Positions 35,507 to 44,793 are shown, numbered from the stretch's first letter. The stretch: DNA of 64,000 nt from Exercitatus varius (GCF_029577735.1 NZ_JARQTO010000008.1:26962-90961); one strand, 5' to 3'. The notes: a model not told the origin generated them from the sequence alone. Translations and numbers: made by a program.

Positions 35507-36967
35507 ATGGACGCAAAAAAACTCATCCGTTATACCGTTATTCTGGCATTTCCGATTTTAACCTATATTTTCCCCGCGCCTGACGGCTTACCTTTAATCG
35601 GTTGGCATCTGCTTGGGGTTTATATCGGTACCATTATCGCTTTAATCCTGAAACCGTTCCCTGCGCCGACGATTTTATTGGCGGCGGTGGCCATTGCCGC
35701 CGTAATGATTGGTAACACGCCGGAAGAAACCGTTAACGGCGCTAAAGTGGCGTTGAAACAATCTGCGGTGTTGGACGGTTATAAATCCGGTACGACCTGG
35801 TTGGTGTTCGCCGCATTCTCCATGAGTGCCGCTTTCGTGCAAACCGGTTTGGGTCGCCGTATCGCATATAAAATGATCGGCGCGTTCGGTAGCACGACTT
35901 TGCGTTTGGGTTACGTTAACGCGTTACTGGACTTATTAATTTCGCCGGCAATGCCTTCAACCACCGCTCGGGGCGGCGGTATTATGGCGCCGATCATGCA
36001 GTCCATCGCCGTTTCCCTCGGTTCCGAGCCGGATAAATCTCCGCGCAAAGCCGGTCATTATTTGCTGCTCAACACTTATATGGTCGTAAAAACAACGGGT
36101 TATATTACGTTAACCGCGATGGCGCCGAATGCGGTGGCATTGGAATTGATGAGACCGATTTTACACATCGACGTAAACTGGACCCAATGGTTCATCGCCG
36201 CCTGTGTGCCGGGTTTCGTCGCATTACTGTTAATGCCGTTTGTTACCTACGTACTTTACAAACCGGAGCTTAAAGAGGTGGATAATAAAGAAATCGCCCG
36301 CAAAGGTTTGGAAGAAATGGGACCGATGAAAGTCAAAGAAAAAATTCTTTCCGTCCTGTTTATCGGCGCGGTTTTAGGCTGGGTTTTCTCCGGATTCTTA
36401 CATTTGTCCGAATTTACCGTTGCCATTGCCGCCATGGCGTTAATTCTCCTGACTTCCGTGCTGTCATGGGACGATGTACTTAAAAACAGAGCGGGCTGGA
36501 CGACATTAACCTGGTACGGCGGTTTGTTAGGGATTGCCGCCGCATTGAAACAGGCCAACTTCTTTGAATGGTTATCTTCAACCATGAGCACCCTGATTCC
36601 GGCAAGCAATAGCAGTCCGCTTATCGTCACCATTTTTATCCTGATTTTAAGCGTTGCGGTGCGTTACTTATTCGCTTCCGGCGCGGCCTATGTGGCTTCA
36701 ATGGTACCGGTATTTTCGGCGGTCGGACTTGCCGCGGGCGCTGATCCGTTACTCCTCGCACTGGGCTTATTATTCTCGAACAGCTACGGTAGTATGGTTA
36801 CCCATTACGGTTCGGCGCCTGCCGCTGTGATTTACGGCTTGGGCTACCATGACTTAAAATCTTTCTGGATTACGGGTGGCGTTTGCGCGATAGTGACTTT
36901 GCTTATTCACGTCACCATCGGGTTCGGCTGGTGGTCAATCCTGCAAAATATGAATTTATTCGGTTAA
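35507..36967 (+). CDS. Di-/tricarboxylate antiporter, DASS (SLC13) family, CitT/TtdT/YbhI-like
   Basis: A 486-residue membrane protein with about 12 to 14 segments. SPAMPSTTARGGGIMAPI near residue 147 is the subfamily's substrate and cation motif, and a second one, NSYGSMVTHYGSAPAAVIYG, is near 424. The subfamily exchanges citrate, tartrate or 2-oxoglutarate for succinate or malate. It stands before a PrpF-family isomerase and opposite acnB, so a tricarboxylate such as citrate or trans-aconitate is the likely cargo; which one is inference. GTGGGAGTCTCCTT precedes the ATG. Confidence 0.85.
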   Translation: MDAKKLIRYTVILAFPILTYIFPAPDGLPLIGWHLLGVYIGTIIALILKPFPAPTILLAAVAIAAVMIGNTPEETVNGAKVALKQSAVLDGYKSGTTWLVFAAFSMSAAFVQTGLGRRIAYKMIGAFGSTTLRLGYVNALLDLLISPAMPSTTARGGGIMAPIMQSIAVSLGSEPDKSPRKAGHYLLLNTYMVVKTTGYITLTAMAPNAVALELMRPILHIDVNWTQWFIAACVPGFVALLLMPFVTYVLYKPELKEVDNKEIARKGLEEMGPMKVKEKILSVLFIGAVLGWVFSGFLHLSEFTVAIAAMALILLTSVLSWDDVLKNRAGWTTLTWYGGLLGIAAALKQANFFEWLSSTMSTLIPASNSSPLIVTIFILILSVAVRYLFASGAAYVASMVPVFSAVGLAAGADPLLLALGLLFSNSYGSMVTHYGSAPAAVIYGLGYHDLKSFWITGGVCAIVTLLIHVTIGFGWWSILQNMNLFG

Positions 36968-37065
36968 CCTGTTTGCACCGCCTGCGCGAATACTCGGTAT
37001 TCCGATCCTTTACGGATAAAGTGCGGTGCGTTTTTTCATTATTTTATTGAAAACGGGAGAATATC

Positions 37066-38136
37066 ATGAAACGAATTCCTTGTATGATTATTCGCGGCGG
37101 TACGTCAAAAGGGTTATATTTTCTGAAACAAGATTTACCGTCTGATATTGCGGAACGTGATAAATTCCTGATGACCATAATGGGTTCCGGCGATGCGACG
37201 CAAATTAACGGACTGGGCGGCGCAACCAGTGTAACCAGTAAAGTGGCCATTGTTTCGAAATCCGACAAAGAAGGCGTCGATCTGGATTATCTGTTCGCTC
37301 AGGTGGGCATTGACAAAAAAATGGTGGATACCGCGCCTTCATGCGGAAACATTTTGTCCGGTATTATTTGTTTCGCCAGTGAGAAAGGCTTAATCGAGCT
37401 ACAGGACGGCATCACCACGGTGGTGGTGAATAACGTTAACACCGGCAGTATTATCGAAGTGTCGGCGGAAAGCCCGAATAAACGGTTGAAATACGACGGC
37501 ACGGCGGAAGTGTCCGGGGTTCCGGGTTCCGGTTCGCCGGTGAATTTAAACTTCAGCCAAATCGAAGGGGCGAAAACCGGTAAAATCTTTCCTACCGGCA
37601 ACAAACAGGACAACATCAACGGTTATCACGTAACCTGCATTGATGTGGCGATGCCGATGGTCTTGTTTAACGCGGCGGATTTAGGGTTAACCGGCAAAGA
37701 AAGCAAAGCCGAGCTGGATGCCAATAAGGCGTTGTTTGACATCATCGAGCCGATCCGCCGCAAAGCGGGTGAAATGATGGGCTTGGGCGACGTGTCGGAA
37801 AAAGTGATTCCCAAAATGGGCATTCTTTCCGCACCGGCAGGCAAAGGCAACATCACTTCGCGCTATTTCGTGCCGGACAAATGCCATGCCAGCCACGCGG
37901 TAACCGGTTCCATTTGTGTGGCGGCGGCATCCAAAATCGAAGGTACGGTCGCCTCCGCTTTGTATAAAGACACGGGCAGCGTGGTGACAATCGAGCATCC
38001 GTCCGGTTTTATCAGTGTGGATATGGTATGCGAACCGAGCGGCGACAGCTACAAATTCACCCGCGCCGCCTTGGTACGCACCGCCCGCCCGTTAATGATC
38101 GGCGAAGTGTTCTACGATGAAACGCTACTGAAATAA
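37066..38136 (+). CDS. prpF: PrpF-family isomerase (aconitate/methylaconitate isomerase-like)
   Basis: A 356-residue member of the PrpF/GalD/LigU family with a doubled diaminopimelate-epimerase fold. IRGGTSKGLYF at the start (catalytic lysine) and SCGNILSGI near residue 90 (catalytic cysteine) are visible. PrpF usually acts with AcnD on 2-methyl-aconitate, and one member isomerises trans-aconitate. Here the partner is AcnB and no prpB, prpC or prpD is present, so methylcitrate breakdown is not supported and aconitate isomerisation is my preferred guess. GGGAGAATATC precedes the ATG. The symbol is a family name only. Confidence 0.8.
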   Translation: MKRIPCMIIRGGTSKGLYFLKQDLPSDIAERDKFLMTIMGSGDATQINGLGGATSVTSKVAIVSKSDKEGVDLDYLFAQVGIDKKMVDTAPSCGNILSGIICFASEKGLIELQDGITTVVVNNVNTGSIIEVSAESPNKRLKYDGTAEVSGVPGSGSPVNLNFSQIEGAKTGKIFPTGNKQDNINGYHVTCIDVAMPMVLFNAADLGLTGKESKAELDANKALFDIIEPIRRKAGEMMGLGDVSEKVIPKMGILSAPAGKGNITSRYFVPDKCHASHAVTGSICVAAASKIEGTVASALYKDTGSVVTIEHPSGFISVDMVCEPSGDSYKFTRAALVRTARPLMIGEVFYDETLLK

Positions 38137-38164
38137 TTTTTATATTTCAGCCGACAAAAAACAA

Positions 38165-38194
38165 AACCGACCGCAAAAGTGCGGTCGGTTTTTT
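38165..38194 (+). terminator. prpF terminator containing an uptake signal
   Basis: AACCGACCGCA (38165-38175) and TGCGGTCGGTT (38180-38190) form an 11-base stem with a four-base loop, then a T run. The right arm contains an uptake signal core (38177-38185). Confidence 0.85.
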
Positions 38195-38219
38195 CAATGT
38201 TTTTTAATCGGCATAGCAG

Positions 38220-38255
38220 AAAAACAAAAACGGACGTTTGTAATCACGTCCGTTT
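38220..38255 (-). terminator. acnB terminator
   Basis: AAACGGACGT (38228-38237) and ACGTCCGTTT (38246-38255) form a perfect stem across an eight-base loop; read leftward it is followed by a T-rich run. It lies 8 bases after the acnB stop. Confidence 0.8.
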
Positions 38256-38262
38256 GGTTTAT

Positions 38263-40869
38263 TTAAGCGCTTGCCTGGAAAATAACCCGTTCGGCTTTTT
38301 CCATATAGCTTGGTAATCGGTCGAAGTTAAGATAACGGTAAACTTCGTCTTTTTGTCCGTCCAAATCCGCCACGGCGTTGAAATATTCTTCTACCGTCGG
38401 CAGGCGACCGAGAATGGCGGCGACCGCAGCCAGTTCGGCGGAAGCAAGATAAACCTGTGCACCTTGTCCCAGACGGTTCGGGAAGTTTCGGGTCGAGGTG
38501 GAAACCACGGAAGAGTTCGGGCGGACGCGCGCCTGGTTACCCATGCAAAGCGAACAGCCCGGCATTTCCGTCCGTGCGCCGGTACGACCGTAAATATTGT
38601 AATAGCCTTCTTCCGACAATTTTTCCGCATCCATTTTTGTCGGCGGGGCGAGCCATAAACGGGTGTTGAGTTCGCCGTTTAATTTACCGAGCAATTTGCC
38701 CGCGGCACGGAAGTGACCGATATTGGTCATACAAGAACCGATGAAAACTTCATCAATTTTATTGCCTTGTACTTCGGATAACAAACGCGCATCGTCCGGA
38801 TCGTTCGGTACGCAAAGAATCGGTTCCTTGATTTCATCCATGTTGATCTCAAGTACCGCAGCATATTCGGCATCGGCGTCCGCTTCCAGCATTTCCGGAT
38901 TCGCCAGCCATTCTTCCATAGCTTTTACACGGTTTTCCAAGGTTTTCGCATCGCTATAACCGTCGGCAATCATCGTTTTCAGTAACACAATGTTGGAACG
39001 AAGATATTCGGCGATAGCATTTTCGTTAAGTTTTACCGTACAGGCGGCGGCCGAACGTTCCGCCGTCGCATCGGCCAGCTCGAACGCCTGTTCGGCGGTT
39101 AAGGTTTCCAGCCCTTCAATTTCAAGGATACGACCGGAGAACACGTTTTTCTTGTTCTCTTTCTCAACGGTCAATAACCCCTGCCGGATAGCAAAATACG
39201 GAATGGCATGCACTAAATCGCGCAACGTAATGCCTTTTTGCAGGGTTCCGGTAAAACGCACTAATACGGATTCGGGCATATCTAACGGCATCATTCCCGT
39301 TGCCGCGGCAAACGCCACCAAACCGGAACCCGCCGGGAACGAAATCCCAATCGGGAAACGAGTATGCGAATCACCGCCGGTTCCCACTGTAAACGGAAGC
39401 AACATGCGGTTTAACCAGGAGTGAATGACGCCGTCGCCCGGACGTAACGCTACGCCGCCGCGGCTGGTGATGAATTCCGGCAGCGTTTTATGCGTGACTA
39501 CATCGCTTGGTTTCGGATACGGTGCGGTATGACAGAAAGATTGCATGACCAGCGGCGAAGAGAATTTCAAGCAGGCTAAGTCTTTTAACTCATCGCGCGT
39601 CATGGTTCCCGTAGTATCCTGCGAACCGACAGAAGCCATAAACGGCTCGCAATATTGGCCGGCGCGAACGCCTTTCACGCCGCATGCTTTACCCACCATT
39701 TTTTGCGCAAGAGTAAACCCTTTACCCGTATCCGGCATCACCGGCGCTTTGACAAACGCGTCACTTTCAGGCAAACCGAGTTCGGCACGCGCTTTGGCGG
39801 TTAAACTGCGTCCGATAATCAACGGAATTCGTCCGCCGGCGCGCACTTCATCTAACAAACCTTCGGTTTTGTAATTGAAGGTTGTAAGTACGTCTTGGCT
39901 ATCATGTTTACAGATTTTCCGTTCATAGGGATAAACATCAATAATATCGCCCATATTCAATGCGGTGACATCTAATTCAACGGGTAATGCGCCGGAATCT
40001 TCCGCCGTATTAAAGAAAATCGGTGCAATTTTACCGCCGAATACAAAACCGCCGGTTCGTTTATTCGGAATAAACGGAATATCGTCCCCCATATGCCACA
40101 ACACCGAATTAGTGGCGGACTTACGGGATGAACCGGTGCCGACCACATCGCCCACATAGACCAACGGAAAACCTTTCGATTTTAATGCGGCGAGCTGTTT
40201 TAACGGACCGACCGCCCCCGGTTGATCCGGTTCGATTCCTTCACGCGGCATTTTTAACATGGCGTTGGCATGCAACGGAATATCCGAACGGCACCAGGCT
40301 TCCTGTGCAGGAGAAAGATCATCGGTATTGGTTTCGCCCAGTACTTTAAAAACCGTTAGCGTTACTTTATCGGCTAATTTCGGACGGGAAGTAAACCATT
40401 CGGCATCCGCCCAGGATTGCAGTACTTGTTTTGCAAAGACATTACCTTTTTGGGCTTTTTCGGCAACGGCGTTGAAATTATCAAAAATTAAGAGGGTAAA
40501 AGAAAGGGCTTTGGCGGCAAGAGGAGCAAGTCGGTCGTTATCCAGTAAATCGATTAACGGTTGAACGTTATATCCGCCGCTCATGGTACCGAGCAATTCA
40601 ACGGCATGTTCCGCTGAAATCAACGGACTGGATTCCTGACCGTTAACGATTTTAGCCAAAAATTCGGCTTTCACCTTGGCTGCATCATCCACGCCGGCAG
40701 GTACGCGATTTTCAAACAATGAAAGCAACTCGTTTTCCTTTCCGGTAACCGGATTTTTGAGTAACTCGATAAGCTGTCGAGTCTGTTCCGCATCCAAGGG
40801 TTTCGGAACGATTCCCAGCGCTGCTCGTTCATCGACATGTGATTGATATTGGGCTAAGAAATTAGACAT
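38263..40869 (-). CDS. acnB: Aconitate hydratase B
   Basis: An 868-residue bifunctional aconitase interconverting citrate, cis-aconitate and isocitrate. I start at the ATG at 40867-40869 (MSNFLAQYQ), as in E. coli AcnB (865 residues), with GGAG nine bases upstream; the frame extends 10 codons further without support. The N-terminal HEAT-like domain is followed by the aconitase core, with cluster cysteines in GSCMTNIGH near residue 707 and PGCSLCMGNQARV near 767. It is divergent from the GntR/UTRA gene and convergent with prpF, and shares a candidate operator with the antiporter. Confidence 0.96.
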   Translation of the reverse strand: MSNFLAQYQSHVDERAALGIVPKPLDAEQTRQLIELLKNPVTGKENELLSLFENRVPAGVDDAAKVKAEFLAKIVNGQESSPLISAEHAVELLGTMSGGYNVQPLIDLLDNDRLAPLAAKALSFTLLIFDNFNAVAEKAQKGNVFAKQVLQSWADAEWFTSRPKLADKVTLTVFKVLGETNTDDLSPAQEAWCRSDIPLHANAMLKMPREGIEPDQPGAVGPLKQLAALKSKGFPLVYVGDVVGTGSSRKSATNSVLWHMGDDIPFIPNKRTGGFVFGGKIAPIFFNTAEDSGALPVELDVTALNMGDIIDVYPYERKICKHDSQDVLTTFNYKTEGLLDEVRAGGRIPLIIGRSLTAKARAELGLPESDAFVKAPVMPDTGKGFTLAQKMVGKACGVKGVRAGQYCEPFMASVGSQDTTGTMTRDELKDLACLKFSSPLVMQSFCHTAPYPKPSDVVTHKTLPEFITSRGGVALRPGDGVIHSWLNRMLLPFTVGTGGDSHTRFPIGISFPAGSGLVAFAAATGMMPLDMPESVLVRFTGTLQKGITLRDLVHAIPYFAIRQGLLTVEKENKKNVFSGRILEIEGLETLTAEQAFELADATAERSAAACTVKLNENAIAEYLRSNIVLLKTMIADGYSDAKTLENRVKAMEEWLANPEMLEADADAEYAAVLEINMDEIKEPILCVPNDPDDARLLSEVQGNKIDEVFIGSCMTNIGHFRAAGKLLGKLNGELNTRLWLAPPTKMDAEKLSEEGYYNIYGRTGARTEMPGCSLCMGNQARVRPNSSVVSTSTRNFPNRLGQGAQVYLASAELAAVAAILGRLPTVEEYFNAVADLDGQKDEVYRYLNFDRLPSYMEKAERVIFQASA

Positions 40870-40912
40870 AATGGTCACTCCAATATAAAATAAAGTCAAA
40901 AGGAATCAATAA

Positions 40913-40934
40913 GACATATATATGACTATATGTC
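40913..40934. promoter_or_regulatory. Candidate GntR/UTRA operator, site 2
   Basis: GACATATA (40913-40920), TATGAC, TATATGTC (40927-40934): a perfect 8-base inverted repeat with a 6-base centre. It lies in the 119-base gap between divergent acnB and regulator genes. A minus-strand TTGACA at 40962-40967 may be the acnB -35 box. The core matches site 1 at 35459-35474. Confidence 0.65.
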
Positions 40935-40988
40935 GAGCACGTTAATACCTTTTTTCAGGTATGTCAACACATTTTTTAAGGTTAATCC

Positions 40989-41732
40989 ATGTTACAAAAT
41001 TATGATCTCAATTACGCCAAAGCGAGCAAAATGCCTCGCTATATTCAGATAAAATATCGACTGCAACAATTTTTAGCCGACGAAAACTGGCTATTTGATA
41101 AAGCGATTCCCAGCGAACAGGAATTGGCCAATGAATACGGCGTTTCAATCGGCACAATCCGCAAAGCGGTAGAAGGACTGGTTGAGGAAGGCGTATTAAT
41201 CAAACATCAAGGTAAAGGTACATTTTTAAAACATCCCGCTTTCATCAAATCTTCCATGATTCGCTTTTATCCCGCCCGAGATGAAAATGGCGAAATTAAA
41301 ACTCCGACGGGCATTGTCAAAGTCGTAAAATCCATTGAAGGGGATGAAAAAATCAACAACATTTTGGAGCTGCCCGCTAATGCGCCATTAATTTATTTGG
41401 AACGCGTTCGTATGAACGGCGAAACCGTGATTCTGAGCGACAAAATCTGGTTGTCCGAAGAGCGATTCAGCCGTCTTCTCGAATTATCTCCGGAACAATT
41501 TCCAAGTCTGCTCTATCCGTTTTATTTCGAATACTGCGGACAAATGGTGATTTCCGCCAAAGAACAAATGAATTTCCTGCTCAATTATCGCGACCCGTAT
41601 TTAACCGATAATCAAGAAAAAGCCGTAGTCCGCATCCGTCGCACCGCTAAAGGATTAGACGGTAGTATCATTGAATATCGCGAAAGCTACGGTTTAGCGG
41701 AAAATTATTATTATGAAGCCATTATTACTTAA
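40989..41732 (+). CDS. GntR-family regulator with UTRA domain (HutC subfamily)
   Basis: A 247-residue regulator. The winged helix (residues 15-85) reads SEQELANEYGVSIGTIRKAVEGLVEEGVL, and the UTRA ligand domain fills residues 95-245, with LERVRMNGE and the late IEYRESYGLAENYYYEA. The gene is divergent from acnB. The palindrome in that gap and its shared core in front of the antiporter gene suggest that it controls the whole tricarboxylate module and itself; the effector is unknown, perhaps a tricarboxylate. Confidence 0.85.
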   Translation: MLQNYDLNYAKASKMPRYIQIKYRLQQFLADENWLFDKAIPSEQELANEYGVSIGTIRKAVEGLVEEGVLIKHQGKGTFLKHPAFIKSSMIRFYPARDENGEIKTPTGIVKVVKSIEGDEKINNILELPANAPLIYLERVRMNGETVILSDKIWLSEERFSRLLELSPEQFPSLLYPFYFEYCGQMVISAKEQMNFLLNYRDPYLTDNQEKAVVRIRRTAKGLDGSIIEYRESYGLAENYYYEAIIT

Positions 41733-41824
41733 CTGAATTCCTGCAATTTATAGCCGGAAAGAACCAAGTTTATTTTTCCATGAACGGAAAAACTCACTTT
41801 CGAGATATTACTCGATGAAAAAAC

Positions 41825-41855
41825 AAAACCCGGTCGGATTTATCCACCGGGTTTT
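41825..41855. terminator. Bidirectional terminator between GntR and ruvX genes
   Basis: AAAACCCGGT (41825-41834) and ACCGGGTTTT (41846-41855) form a perfect 10-base stem with A/T ends on both sides, between two convergent genes. Confidence 0.85.
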
Positions 41856-41882
41856 CTTTTGTTTACTGTGCTTATTGTACCG

Positions 41883-42305
41883 TTAAAGCTCAGGATGTTC
41901 CTCAAACCAGCTTTCCAGGATCAAACAGGCGGAGATGCCGTCCACCTTGCCTTTTTTTAACGCGCGATAACCGCCCCGTTCAAAGATTTCGGTGCGGGCT
42001 TGCGTAGTGGTGAGACGTTCGTCCTGCCAGACAACTTTCACCCCGAAACGTCCGTTCAGTCGGTTACCGAATTTTCGCGCCCGCCGGGTGAGTTCCTGTT
42101 CCGTGCCGTCCATATTCAGCGGCAAACCGACAACCACCATATCGGGTTGCCATTCCTTTAAACATTTCTCCACGTCCGCCCAGTTCGGAATGCCGTCTTG
42201 CGCCTTAAACGCAGGCAAAGACTGGGCCGTGCCGGTAACACTTTGCCCGACGGCGCAACCGATACTTTTAGTGCCGAAATCAAAGGCGATAATCGTCATG
42301 CCCAT
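41883..42305 (-). CDS. ruvX: Putative Holliday junction resolvase / pre-16S rRNA nuclease YqgF
   Basis: A 140-residue RNase H-like nuclease. IIAFDFGTKSIGCAVG at residue 5 holds the first catalytic aspartate; WQDERLTTTQA near residue 95 and DGISACLIL near 122 hold the remaining acidic residues. The family is essential in E. coli and matures 16S rRNA ends. Its ATG overlaps the yqgE stop by one base (TAATG), so the two are translationally coupled. Confidence 0.93.
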   Translation of the reverse strand: MGMTIIAFDFGTKSIGCAVGQSVTGTAQSLPAFKAQDGIPNWADVEKCLKEWQPDMVVVGLPLNMDGTEQELTRRARKFGNRLNGRFGVKVVWQDERLTTTQARTEIFERGGYRALKKGKVDGISACLILESWFEEHPEL

Positions 42306-42886
42306 TACGCCCGTCCCGCTTTACTCGCCAGATTATAGCTTTCAAAACCCAACAATTTCTGGGCGGCAAGCCAGCGTTCTTCATACGGCGTATCAAAAAG
42401 AATGCCTTCGTCCGCCGGCACGACTAACCAATCGTTTCGGCTGATTTCCTGCTCCAGCTGACCGGGCACCCAAGCCGCACAACCCAAAGCGACCAGATAT
42501 TTTTCCGGCGAATCGGTCGTACCGAAAGTTTCGATAATATCGGCGGAAGTCGTCAAACTCAGCTGATCGGTAATTCGATAACTGTGTTGCAGCGGCTTAT
42601 GGACGGGCGTATGCAGAATAAAGCCGCGCTCCACATTCACAGGTCCGCCGGCCAGCACCACTTCGTTCGGTAAAGTGCGGTCAATTTTCATCATGAAATT
42701 CACTTTCGCCACTAATTCCGTAATCGACAAATCCGTCGGTTGATTAATCACCAAACCCATGGTGCCTTGCTCCGTGTGCTCGCAAATATAAATCACCGCA
42801 CGAAAAAAATAATCGTCCTCCAGATTCGGCATCGCCACCAAGAGTTGGTTTTGCAGATTCATTTTTATTGGTTGTTTATCGTTCAT
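42305..42886 (-). CDS. yqgE: AlgH/YqgE family protein (UPF0301)
   Basis: A cytoplasmic protein of unknown function, 193 residues from the ATG at 42886; a GTG at 42892 and an ATG at 42862 (MNLQNQLLVAMP, like E. coli) are alternative starts, and no site has a strong ribosome signal. LLVAMPNLEDDYFFRAVIYICEH, GTMGLVINQPT and GGPVNVERGFILHT are the conserved family segments. It stands directly before ruvX, as in many gammaproteobacteria. An uptake signal core lies at 42673-42681. Confidence 0.88.
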   Translation of the reverse strand: MNDKQPIKMNLQNQLLVAMPNLEDDYFFRAVIYICEHTEQGTMGLVINQPTDLSITELVAKVNFMMKIDRTLPNEVVLAGGPVNVERGFILHTPVHKPLQHSYRITDQLSLTTSADIIETFGTTDSPEKYLVALGCAAWVPGQLEQEISRNDWLVVPADEGILFDTPYEERWLAAQKLLGFESYNLASKAGRA

Positions 42887-42911
42887 TATCACTTCGTTAT
42901 TCGTTTCAATA

Positions 42912-43643
42912 TTACAAATCGCCGAAACAAATCTGCAAAGCGGTAATTGCCGTCAAGGCGGCGGTTTCCGTTCGCAGAATTCGTTTACCGAGCAAAATTT
43001 CCGTAAAGCCCTGTTGTTCCGTCTGCGCAATTTCCTGCGGCGATAATCCGCCTTCCGAACCGATCAGCAGGCGGACGCCTTCAGCGGGAATGGCCGGTAA
43101 TGTCTTAATAGAATATTGGGCCCGCGGATGTAAATTCAACTTTAACGCGCCGTCATTTTCCGCGCACCAGTCCTGCAATTTCATCACCGGACGAATTTCC
43201 GGAATCACATTGCGTCCGCATTGTTCGCAGGCGGAAACGGCAATTTTCCGCCATTGCTGAAGCTTTTTCTCCAGCCGCTCGCCCTCTAATTTGACGCCGC
43301 AGCGCTCGGACCACAACGGCGTAATCACTTTTACCCCCAATTCCACCGACTTTTGGATCGTAAATTCCATCCGATCGCCGCGGGAAATCACTTGCCCCAA
43401 ATGAATCGCCAACGGACTTTCGCGATCGTCCGAAATACGCTCCCGAATGGTCACGCTCACCGTTTTTTTGTTTGCCTGAGAAATCACGGCGGGATAAATA
43501 TAATTGGAACCGTCAAACAGCTCGATGACTTCGCCCGCCTGCATGCGCAGCACGCGCCCCACGTGATTCGCCGCTTCTTCGGTTAAGCGACAGGATGACT
43601 GATTTAATAAGGATTCGGGATGATAAATTCGAGGAATTCGCAT
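42912..43643 (-). CDS. rsmE: 16S rRNA (uracil-1498-N3) methyltransferase
   Basis: A 243-residue SPOUT-fold methyltransferase modifying U1498 of 16S rRNA. I start at the ATG at 43641-43643 (MRIPRIYHPESLL), which fits the family; 33 further in-frame residues upstream run through a terminator hairpin. The C-terminal knot has LLIGSEGGLSPQEIAQTE near residue 193 and LGKRILRTETAALTAI near 217, the cofactor loops. It precedes yqgE by 25 bases. Confidence 0.93.
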   Translation of the reverse strand: MRIPRIYHPESLLNQSSCRLTEEAANHVGRVLRMQAGEVIELFDGSNYIYPAVISQANKKTVSVTIRERISDDRESPLAIHLGQVISRGDRMEFTIQKSVELGVKVITPLWSERCGVKLEGERLEKKLQQWRKIAVSACEQCGRNVIPEIRPVMKLQDWCAENDGALKLNLHPRAQYSIKTLPAIPAEGVRLLIGSEGGLSPQEIAQTEQQGFTEILLGKRILRTETAALTAITALQICFGDL

Positions 43644-43668
43644 AATTTTTCCGCTAAAAAAGTTAGAG

Positions 43669-43693
43669 GGCCGTTTATTTTTCGTAAACGGCC
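43669..43693 (-). terminator. Terminator after rbsR
   Basis: GGCCGTTTA (43669-43677) and TAAACGGCC (43685-43693) pair across a seven-base loop. A second imperfect inverted uptake-signal pair lies at 43707-43744. Both fall between rbsR and rsmE. Confidence 0.65.
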
Positions 43694-43760
43694 TAATGAT
43701 AAAGGAAAGTGCGGGCAAAATCTTTAAAATTTTTGACCGCACTTGAAGCGAACGATGCGA

Positions 43761-44759
43761 TTAAGCGCGCGGTTTTGCGACGGAATTTCTCGTTACGATA
43801 TGCGGTTTAAGCAATAAAGTGCGGTGATTTTTTTGCGGGTTTTTAATCCGCTCGAACAGCGTTTCCACGGCGATTTTGCCCAATTCCGCTTTGGGCTGGT
43901 GAACAGTTGTGAGCGGCGGCGAGAGGTATCGGGCAAGCGTGATATCGTCGTAGCCGATAACGGAAATATCCTCCGGAATACGCAAGCCGTGCTTCCAGGC
44001 GGCTTGATAAACGCCGATGGCAATGGTGTCGCTACAGGCGAAAACGGCGGTCGGCCTCCGGGATTGCGCCAGGAGTTTTTCCATGCCCGCGATACCGCCG
44101 TCAAAATCGAACTGACTTTCCACAATCCAGTCCGGATTTACCGTTAAGCCGTTTTCCCGCAAGGCTTTTTGGTAACCGTTCAGGCGGTTCAGCGCCAACG
44201 GTTTTTGCAAATTTCCGGTGATAATGCCGATGTGGCGATGACCTTGCTCAATCAGCATGTTGGTGGCGAGATAACCGCCCAGCTCCGAATCTTCGAAAAT
44301 TTTGTCCGCACTGAGATTCGGCCACCAATCCATAATCACGGTGGGCACGTTGAATTGTAATCTTTCGTTTTGCTGCAAATGGGTTTCCGTACACATCAGC
44401 AGCAGCCCGTCCACTTGTTTTTGAATCAGCGTCTGCAGACTTTTGTGCAGACGTTCGCTGTCGCCGTCGGTATTGCACAGAATCAAATTATAGTTATTCC
44501 GGCTGCAATAACGTTCCACCGCCGCCACCACTTCGGCGAAAAACGGGTTATTGCTCGCCGTCACCAGCATGCCGATGGTTTGCGTCTGCTGCAACTTAAA
44601 ACTGCGCGCCAGCGCAGAAGGCTGGTAATTCAGTTCACGCACAATGGCAAGAATTTTTTCGCGGATTTCATCGCTGACATAACGCGTATTGTTGATAACA
44701 TGCGAGACGGTTGAAGTGGAAACCTGCGCGCGTTTGGCGATATCCTTCATTGTTGCCAT
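43761..44759 (-). CDS. rbsR: Ribose operon repressor, LacI family
   Basis: A 332-residue repressor. The N-terminal LacI helix-turn-helix (MKDIAKRAQVSTSTVSHVIN) is followed by the hinge helix with LARSF and a periplasmic-binding-like ribose domain. It closes the rbsDACBKR operon, as in E. coli, and should bind the palindrome at 49624-49645 until ribose is present. The rbsK stop lies 34 bases upstream. An uptake signal core is at 43817-43825. Confidence 0.93.
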   Translation of the reverse strand: MATMKDIAKRAQVSTSTVSHVINNTRYVSDEIREKILAIVRELNYQPSALARSFKLQQTQTIGMLVTASNNPFFAEVVAAVERYCSRNNYNLILCNTDGDSERLHKSLQTLIQKQVDGLLLMCTETHLQQNERLQFNVPTVIMDWWPNLSADKIFEDSELGGYLATNMLIEQGHRHIGIITGNLQKPLALNRLNGYQKALRENGLTVNPDWIVESQFDFDGGIAGMEKLLAQSRRPTAVFACSDTIAIGVYQAAWKHGLRIPEDISVIGYDDITLARYLSPPLTTVHQPKAELGKIAVETLFERIKNPQKNHRTLLLKPHIVTRNSVAKPRA

Positions 44760-44793
44760 TGTGTTACTCCATAAAAAACGACGCGGGTTTGTT

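Noticed and set aside
37066..38136. Diaminopimelate epimerase
   Set aside because: The fold is related, but the IRGGTSKG start and the SCGNILSGI segment belong to PrpF/GalD proteins, and the length (356) is too great for DapF.
35507..40869. Methylcitrate (propionate) cycle locus because of prpF
   Set aside because: No prpB, prpC, prpD or acnD is present; the aconitase is clearly AcnB by its start and HEAT-like N-terminal domain.
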